Positions 9,149 to 15,311 of a stretch of 15,311 bases of DNA are shown one piece after another. Every line of letters starts with the position of its first letter. The stretch's first letter is position 1. The DNA comes from Pleurotus ostreatus/Saccharomyces cerevisiae fusant (lineage: Eukaryota > Opisthokonta). The notes under the pieces were generated by a model, which had not been told where the DNA came from, did no database searches, and worked only from the letters and a program-made list of their open reading frames with translations. The translations under genes were made by a program, and so were the position numbers. The stretch lies in NCBI GenBank assembly GCA_024196135.1, contig JAMQCK010000819.1, positions 1 to 15,311 on the forward strand. Reading direction: 5' to 3'.

Positions 9149-9249
9149 CGACGATCCCGCTTCTTCACCAGGTTCTCCTTCTTCCCCTTCCCCCGCCTTC
9201 AGGTCGCCTAGTAGCCGGTCCTTGACCAGCTTCCCTTCCAATCTTTACA

Positions 9250-11182
9250 ATGTTCCAAAAGTTGTTCGTGCAGATCCTCGCCGTCGCCTCGATTGCGTCA
9301 CGAGTCGCGGCGCAGTACGAGGTCATTCCTCCCTCTATGGGTCCCTTCGTGAGTTCAAGTCTTCGGTATCCCTACGTATCTACTACTGACCGCGGATGCA
9401 CTGTAGTTTGATGATGCTACGTTGGGATCGGCTGGGGATTACGGCCTCAACAACAAGGGTATCGACCCTGCCGCTGAGATCGCTGGTTGGTTCGACATGA
9501 CCGACGTTTGGCGTACCGCCCAAAAGGTTCTTAGCCCTGCTGTCTGGAGTACGTCTCACCACCCTTCATTCCTACGTACTGCAACTCATCCTGCTCTAGG
9601 TCGCGTTGCCGGAGGCTCTGGTCACGAAGAGAGTGCGTAACTTCCCAACTTCTTTGCCTTGGGGCTCACCCAAACTCCCACCCATCCTCACCCTGCCCCC
9701 TCCCACCCTCACCTGTACTCACCCCACCCAGGCATGCGCTGGAACTCCCACATCTTCGAGTACATCACCTTCCGCCCCCGCATGGGCCGCGACCTCGGCA
9801 ACGCGTCGCTCGCGACCAGCGTCACGCTCACCAACGGCGCCGGCGTCTCGACGAAGTTCGACTCCGCGTCGCCGTTCTTTGTGTCGCCGTCGGGTTCGCA
9901 TGGCGTGGTGAATCCGGAGGTGGCGGAGAAGTGAGTGGTTCGTTGCGTTTTGAGTGGCGGTGGTGCAATGGTTTTTGTTGCTTCTTCGGCGGGTTTCTTT
10001 GCTTCTTCAGTTTCCGTTACTACTTGCGTCACTCCCTCAGTGACTTTCGTGATGTCTTCCTGTCCCCACACCCCTCCCTACCCGAGCCATAAACTGATAT
10101 CCCGCAGCGGAACCGTCCGGGCCGCCGCTGCCGCTGGCATCATTGCGGGCATCGCGCAGTTCTCGACGGTCCCGATAGCCGACCTTGGCGCCATCAAGGC
10201 GGAGAACCAGACGTACTGGTATCAGGTAGGCTTAGGGACCTCGGGCGTCTTTCCTATTATACATGCTCTCGCGTCTCTCCTCCTTTGCCAGCCTTTCTTT
10301 GCCTCTCATCCCCTCGCTTCATCCTGCACGTATACACGCGCTCACCTATCCTTCATGCGCCCGCCTATCTTCCACCCATGCACCTATTCACAAGCTTCCT
10401 AGATGTATCCGGACGAGACGTGGGACCCAGCGGCCGTGACCGCGCGTCTCGACGCCGCGAAAGCCGCAGGCTGCTCCGCCCTCCTCATCACCGTCGACAC
10501 CACCTCCGAAGGCTGGCAAGCTCGCGCCTGGCGCGCCGGCGGGGACGAGCCCACCGGCAACGCCCAGCTCCACGTCCTCACCTGGGAAAATATCGAATGG
10601 ATCAAAAACAACACCGACCTCCCCGTCGTCCTCAAAGGCATCCTCTCCGTCGAGGACGCCATCCTCGCGCGCGACCTCGGCCTCGCCGGCATCTACCTCT
10701 CGAACCACGGCGGGCGGCAGCTCGACGGCGCGCCCGCGCCCGTGCAGGTGCTGATGGAGATCAACAAGTACGCGCCGGGCTTGGTGGACGAGATCCCGGT
10801 GTTTGCGGACGGGGCTATTTATTCGGCGAACCATGCGCTAAAGATGCTGGCGTTGGGGGCGAGGATGTTGGGATTGGGACGGCCGTGAGTGGCTTTGTTT
10901 GACCTACAGAGTTGTGGGCCTTTGGGTTAGAGTGGGCGCTGATGGCTTGACAGTGTTCAACTTTCGTTGACGATGGGGCAGGCTGGGGTGGAGAGGATGC
11001 TGCAGAACTTGCACGACGACATGCTGGTTGAGATGCGCCAGATTGGCGTATCGAGCCCTTCGCAGCTGAACACCCGATACGTGCGTAGACTTGATATCTC
11101 TGATGCTGCCTGCCGACTAAAAACTTTGCAGATCAATACGCAAAGAGCTGCCGGTTTCGTCTACGATGGCGAGCTGCAGTAG
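9250..11182 (+). CDS. Secreted FMN-dependent alpha-hydroxy-acid oxidase/dehydrogenase family protein
   Basis: Eight exons, 9250-9348, 9407-9548, 9600-9632, 9732-9930, 10108-10225, 10403-10884, 10954-11080 and 11132-11182, give 416 aa with every junction GT-AG. Residues 1-21 form a signal peptide (MFQKLFVQILAVASIASRVAA) followed by mature QYEVIPP. The body is the FMN-dependent TIM-barrel family of glycolate oxidase, lactate oxidase and lactate monooxygenase. Visible landmarks are VAGGSGHEESMRWN, ITFRPRM, AAAAAGIIAGIAQFST, Gln197 and Tyr199 (glycolate oxidase Gln127/Tyr129), LLITVDT, VVLKGI with Lys275, SNHGGRQLDGAP with catalytic His299 and Arg302, and LGLGRP with Arg357. Two expected residues differ: Arg82 sits where the substrate-binding Tyr24 should be, and DGAIYSA puts Tyr337 where an FMN-phosphate arginine is usual. 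It ends in ELQ, so there is no PTS1 peroxisome signal. Expected chemistry is oxidation of an L-2-hydroxy acid, possibly making H2O2 outside the cell. The substrate is unknown. Confidence 0.88.
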
Positions 11183-11475
11183 ACTCGCACGGTAAACTGC
11201 AGAAGGCTCGAACCCCTCCCTGGAGTTCACTCACCTCTGTTGTCACATTGTCACTCTTTTGTATATCTGATCAGGCGGCTATACGGACGATCTTATTTAT
11301 ACGGTGTTGTTGTTAGAGGTAGTTTCATAGAACACCTTCAGACTGTCGTCGATGGGCGTAAAGGGCATCAAGAAGCGTGTGTGAGATCACAAAACAAACC
11401 ATATTGCGTGACGCGTGCAGAAGCGCTCGTATACATTGCATATTGATTGGGTAGTAGAGAAGTATTGCAGTATGG

Positions 11476-12994
11476 CTAGACTGGCTCTGCGATCTCGCTC
11501 GACAGAGCAAGGGGGGACCCCAAGTTAGGATAGCTGTTCGAGTCGAAGCTGACCCTATATTGAAGTTAGCCATCACGAATTGAAGCATCGCAGCATGCAA
11601 GACACTCACTGTTGTACATTCTGAGAGAAGACGAGCATAAGCGATCAATATTAGCAACAAGAACCAATTTGCATCGCCTTACCGTATACCGACTACCGTC
11701 GCACGCGCCCGGTGAAGAAGGCGAAGCGTGGTAGACGTTCCAGGTCTGGTCCCCTGAAGCACTCAGGAAGAAGCCATTATGACCAGGCTGAAGATGTTCG
11801 TAAGTACGCCCTATCACTTTACTCTAGTGAAGCGTACCTGGTAGTTGCCATTAGCGGATGTAAATATGGGTTCCGAGGACTTGGTCCAGGACGACGCGTT
11901 GAGGGGATCGCTGCCCGTGAGCTCGAGGAGGCCAAGCTGGGGTGGGGATGGTGAGAAAGGTGGATTAGGAGAAGGGATTGCCCTAGTAGTATACCTTGTA
12001 GCCATCACCGTTGCAGCTGGACGCGGAGAAGACGATGAAGGTGCGGCCGCCGTGGTAAAGACCAGCTAAGGGGAGGATCAGCGGGCTTGCTTGTTGCTTC
12101 TGGCGATGCTTCTACCGGGTCCCTCGTTGACATACGTCCCAACCTTCTCCCAATCATACGTAGGCGTCGCGATCTTGACCGTGTTGCCGACTTCAGTCGC
12201 GCTGGTCATTTGGCTGCAGGCGAGTCAGCGACCAATCATACTTACGCGCGGCCCTATAAGACGTACCTAATCCACAGGCACTGGTAATCCCCATCCCAGC
12301 TCGAGTACACGAGGTACCGGTTGTCACCATAGACGAGAACCGTGCCGTCTATAGCCCAGACGTCACGGTTCGGGATGACGATGCGGCCAGCGTAGCTCCA
12401 TTCGGAGTCCCAGATGATGTTGGAGGAGCCCTTGAGGACGTGAAGCTTTTGGTTGTCGAGGGTGCCTGAGGTGCCCGCGGAGTAGTAGCTGAGGCGAGAG
12501 GTTAGCATAAGCATTGATACGGTAGTAGAACGACATACATGAACCAGGCGCCTTCATCCGGCATCCTGTAGACCTATGTCAGTAGAGGCGGGTGACGATG
12601 AAGGAATGCTTGACCAGTGGATCTCCGGAGCCCCTACAGCGACGTTCAGGCATCGGTCAGAGATGAATTAGAAGTTACACTCACAAACATTGCAGCAGCG
12701 GTCCGCATTCGTGTCCGTCCAGATCACCTTCGGCGTCGAATCCTTCAATTCCTGAATCGTGGCGCCACGAGAGATCTGCAGGTTGGACCAGGTCGTCGAC
12801 ATCAGATCTACGATGGACTTCAGCTACTTGGCTCTACCGCTCCATTGATCATAGTACACACAGTAATATCCCTCATGATAGACCATGAACGGGTCGGAGC
12901 CATTGGGATCCTTGATCGGGTTCGTGAACGCTGCTACAGAGAGCAGCTGCGAGGCTAACGAGACGACCGCTACGGCGAGCCCGAGGAGACGCAT
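11476..12994 (-). CDS. Secreted glycoside hydrolase family 43, probable arabinan-active exo-enzyme
   Basis: The 328-aa model joins 12994-12862, 12807-12685, 12633-12615, 12565-12539, 12488-12267, 12213-12116, 12065-11995, 11936-11838, 11787-11683, 11620-11610 and 11554-11476. Introns are 49-62 nt, all GT-AG, and three exons are very short (19, 27 and 11 nt). Residues 1-22 are a signal peptide (MRLLGLAVAVVSLASQLLSVAA). The five-bladed beta-propeller signatures of GH43 follow: NPIKDPNGSDPFMVY with catalytic base Asp34, WAPEIHWMPDEGAWFIYYSAG, WAIDGTVL with the pKa-modulating Asp148, NEGPAGLYHGGRTFIVFSAS with catalytic acid Glu205, and GHNGFFLS late in the chain. The combination resembles exo-alpha-1,5-L-arabinofuranosidases of the family (inverting), which release arabinose from pectic arabinan, but substrate is an inference. 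There is no carbohydrate-binding module. It converges on the oxidase gene, with 293 bp between stops. Confidence 0.92.
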
Positions 12995-13846
12995 CCTATA
13001 CAGTAGGTCCCGATGGGAGAAGGGGGGACGAAGGGCGTCTCACCCGCGCGGCCTCACATAAGTACTGTACGGGGCGACCGAGCCGCGGTCCGCCGCTATC
13101 GTCGTCGCCAGGGTCGACACGGTCCGTAGCCAAGCATGACCGAAGTTGCACGCTGGTGATGTACGCGGAGGCGGTTGCAGTCGAATCACGGGAGCCTCTT
13201 TCGGAGAATTGCGAGGAGTGAACGGCGCGCAGAGGGTTGGGACCATGCGTACGCCTATATGAGCTTGACAGAACCTATAACTCTGCAAGATAGCACAAAA
13301 TTACACCGACAAGTGAAGGACAGAGAAATAACTTCCAGGTAAGGCCTCGAAGCGCGAGGCGAACCTCACCGAGGAAGACTCTGGGTGAGAACTCTACACA
13401 GATGCAGAACCACTTTGAGCGCCAAGAGAGCACCGAAGGCAGCGACTGCTCGGACAATTGAGGCCGAGCCTCGTGCAGAATCTCGGCTGGAGGATGTCAG
13501 GCGGAGAGAAGGCATTCTTCCTCGTCATAATACCAGGCACAGAAGGTCGAATACGGTCCGGGACACCGCGAAAGAGACTTGGATTGCGCACGCTCAGCTG
13601 TGCGAGTTAAAGACATTGTAGCAAGCGAGGAAGGAAGAAAAGGGCAAGGTTTTACTCGACCCGAATGCATGGTGAACGCAGGAAGTCGCGGACGAGGATG
13701 GGAAGCATGTGAAGTTGAAGACTCGGCATATGCCGAAGCATTCTCACACTCGCACCTTTGTGGCGTCATGGTGGCGCGCAACGCGCCTTGCCGCTTACAG
13801 CGAGGAAGCCGCGACTTTGGCACTGTCGACGCCTCATCCTACAGTC
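12995..13846. promoter_or_regulatory. Divergent intergenic region, GH43 / ATG6
   Basis: About 850 bp lies between the divergent start codons. A C/T-rich tract precedes the GH43 ATG on the minus strand (about 13010-13035). Open frames on both strands up to about 100 codons have no recognisable motif. One plus-strand frame (13709-13927) runs into the first ATG6 exon in frame, but its upstream part looks like untranslated leader. No convincing TATA box or known element was identified. Confidence 0.4.
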
Positions 13847-15311
13847 ATGAGCATGAGCATACTATGCCAGCAATGCAAGGAGCCCTTGCAGGTTCGTGAT
13901 CCTACGAGTGCTGCGTATGACGACTGACGGTACCACCAGCTCGACGCATCGCTCGTCGACCTCGCACCGTCCGCGTATGACATGATCGTATCAACGCTGC
14001 CTCAGCCAAGTGCACCTGCGGCCACCAAATCTCTCTCCGATGCGGAGAAGCTAGCGCAACTCAACGCGTCTCCCGCGATGAAGGCCGCATGGGAACGCGC
14101 ACATATCAACCCAGGCTCCCTCTCCCCCCGGGCGCAGGGCAAGCTACCCCAACGCGGATCACCACTCCCCAACGAATCCTTCGTCGTCCTACAGGACAGC
14201 GTTATCCGCGCAATCCCCCCTCAGGGTGCCGCCTCGAACTCCCCTTCCCGGCGAAGGAAGACAAACGCGCAAGCGCCTGTCGATCCCCTCCCCTTGCCCG
14301 AGCACCCAAACCCCTCTCCTTGGTCAGATCATCTGCGCTCGACGCAGAAGCTGTTCAGCGTACTGTCGTCAAGGACGGACGTCGACCATCCGCTATGCGC
14401 GGAGTGCACGCAGATACTGCTCAACGCGCTCCAGCGGCAGCTGGAGGAGACGAAGCGGGAGCGGGATGGGTATATCGCGTTCGAAAAGGAAGTGCGGCGC
14501 GAGAAAGAGCGCGAGGTACAGGGCATGTCAAAGGAGGAGGCGGAGAGGAAGATACAGCGGTTGAAGGAGGACGAGGAGACCGCGGTGGAACAACTCATGC
14601 AAGCCGAGCGTGAACGCGAGGAACTGGATGATGAGTTACGTCTACTGGAGGCCGAGGAGAAACAGTTGGAGGCAGAGGAAGCGGAGTACGTATACTATCG
14701 AAAATCAGAGGTCCCTTGCGTGCTCACCCGTCTCCCGCAGGTTTTGGCATATGCACAACGACCGTCTGCTCGAGGCCGACCAGCAGGCGGAGCAGCTCGC
14801 TACGCTCCGTGCAGCATATGCTGCCGATTCCGCGACGCTGGAGAAGCTCGAGCGCACAAACGTGTACAACGACGCTTTCTGTATAGGCCACGACGGCGCG
14901 TTCGGAACAATCAACGGCCTTCGCCTTGGACGAATGCCCGGAATCCCTGTGAGTGCCCGGACTTTGTAGTGACCCCGCGCAGTCGCTGACAGCCGTGCTT
15001 GCGCTCAGGTGGAATGGGCGGAAATTAATGCAGCCTGGGGCCAGGCGCTCCTCCTTCTCTACACAATCGCGCGTAAACTTGACTATCACTTCGAGAAGTG
15101 CGTGCTGCTCCTCGCTCCTTGCCGTGGCGTACACCGCGTCTGACACTGCTTTGCTACCCTGCAGCTATCGCCTCGTACCGATGGGGTCCTTCTCAAGAAT
15201 AGAGCGAACGACGGGTGACAAAGCGAGCTACGAATTATACGGGTCGGGTGACTTGCACTTCGTCCGCCTACTGCATAACAGAAGGTTCGACCTGGGGATG
15301 GTCGCGTTCCT
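13847..15311 (+). CDS. ATG6: ATG6 / Beclin-1 autophagy protein, 5' part (truncated by window end)
   Basis: Exons are 13847-13891, 13940-14685, 14741-14948, 15009-15097 and 15165 to the window end. This gives 411 codons so far, and the gene continues beyond the edge. Atg6 is the regulatory subunit of the Vps34 phosphatidylinositol 3-kinase complexes in autophagy and vacuolar sorting. The N terminus carries [17 protein letters not shown], then the conserved SFVVLQDS (about residue 95) and a second CxxC in [12 protein letters not shown] (about 170). A long, highly charged coiled coil follows (about 175-295, rich in Glu, Arg and Lys). The BARA membrane-binding domain starts at about 303 with [20 protein letters not shown], then [22 protein letters not shown] and [13 protein letters not shown]. 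The start could equally be the next in-frame ATG at 13853. Introns are 48-67 nt with standard borders. The missing part is the end of the BARA domain. Confidence 0.95.

Larger units (their letters stand above)
8355..9249. promoter_or_regulatory. Divergent intergenic region, POLK / secreted oxidase
   Basis: About 900 bp separates the two divergent start codons. A minus-strand open frame (8725-8207, 172 codons) and a plus-strand one (8480-8947, 155 codons) lie here, but neither has a recognisable motif. The minus one runs out of frame through POLK exons 1 and 2. Features seen are an inverted GTCACG/CGTGAC element with an ACGCGT core near 8476, and a TATA-like box at 9141-9148 followed by a C/T-rich leader before the oxidase ATG. 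Confidence 0.45.

Noticed and set aside
10285..10902. Plus-strand 205-codon Arg-rich frame
   Set aside because: It is out of frame with the conserved oxidase exon 10403-10884 and shows only Arg/Pro/His bias from GC-rich codons.
11205..11218. GGCTCGAACCC resembling a tRNA T-arm
   Set aside because: The T54 position is C, and no cloverleaf can be built around it. It lies in the 3' flank of the oxidase gene.
9250..12994. Oxidase and GH43 pair as a functional gene cluster
   Set aside because: Only two secreted enzymes in convergent orientation are present, with no shared promoter, transporter or regulator. Adjacency alone is not evidence of a system.
13709..13846. N-terminal extension of ATG6 upstream of 13847
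   Set aside because: The frame is open, but the extra sequence has no similarity to known Atg6 N termini, which normally begin just before the CQxC motif encoded from 13847.

Overview
This window looks like genomic DNA of a filamentous basidiomycete fungus, most likely an Agaricomycete. The genes carry many very short introns (about 48-80 nt, GTRNGY...YAG). The proteins are eukaryotic or fungal: an autophagy Beclin, the cytosolic Fe-S adaptor Yae1, DNA polymerase kappa, and secreted plant cell-wall and oxidoreductase enzymes. Base composition is moderately GC-rich. The exon models below were assembled by hand from conserved protein motifs, splice consensus and reading-frame closure. Each complete multi-exon model closes to a whole number of codons.

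Layout. (1) 1-764: nothing firmly coding. (2) 765-1396, minus: a small spliced gene of unknown function with a perfect TATA box about 100 nt upstream. (3) 1500-3447: about 2 kb with no supported gene. (4) 3448-4113, minus: YAE1, two exons. (5) 4461-5291, plus: an intronless RraA-like aldolase-fold protein with a probable mitochondrial presequence, divergent from YAE1 across about 350 bp. (6) 5391-8354, minus: translesion DNA polymerase kappa in 17 exons, with a C-terminal NLS and UBZ zinc finger; it converges on the RraA gene with 99 bp between stops. (7) 8355-9249: a divergent promoter region. (8) 9250-11182, plus: a secreted FMN-dependent alpha-hydroxy-acid oxidase-like protein, 8 exons. (9) 11476-12994, minus: a secreted GH43 arabinan-active enzyme, 11 exons. 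(10) 12995-13846: a divergent promoter region. (11) 13847 to the window end, plus: the 5' part of ATG6/Beclin-1, running off the window.

The genes form ordinary fungal convergent and divergent pairs. I see no operon-like or defence-like system, no CRISPR, no rRNA or tRNA and no intact transposon. The two secreted enzymes lie next to each other, but nothing in the sequence shows that they work together. The most interesting points are adjacent 12- and 15-nt microexons in the polymerase gene, a secreted flavin oxidase that appears to have lost two residues normally conserved in its active and FMN sites, and an unrecognised small spliced gene at the left side.
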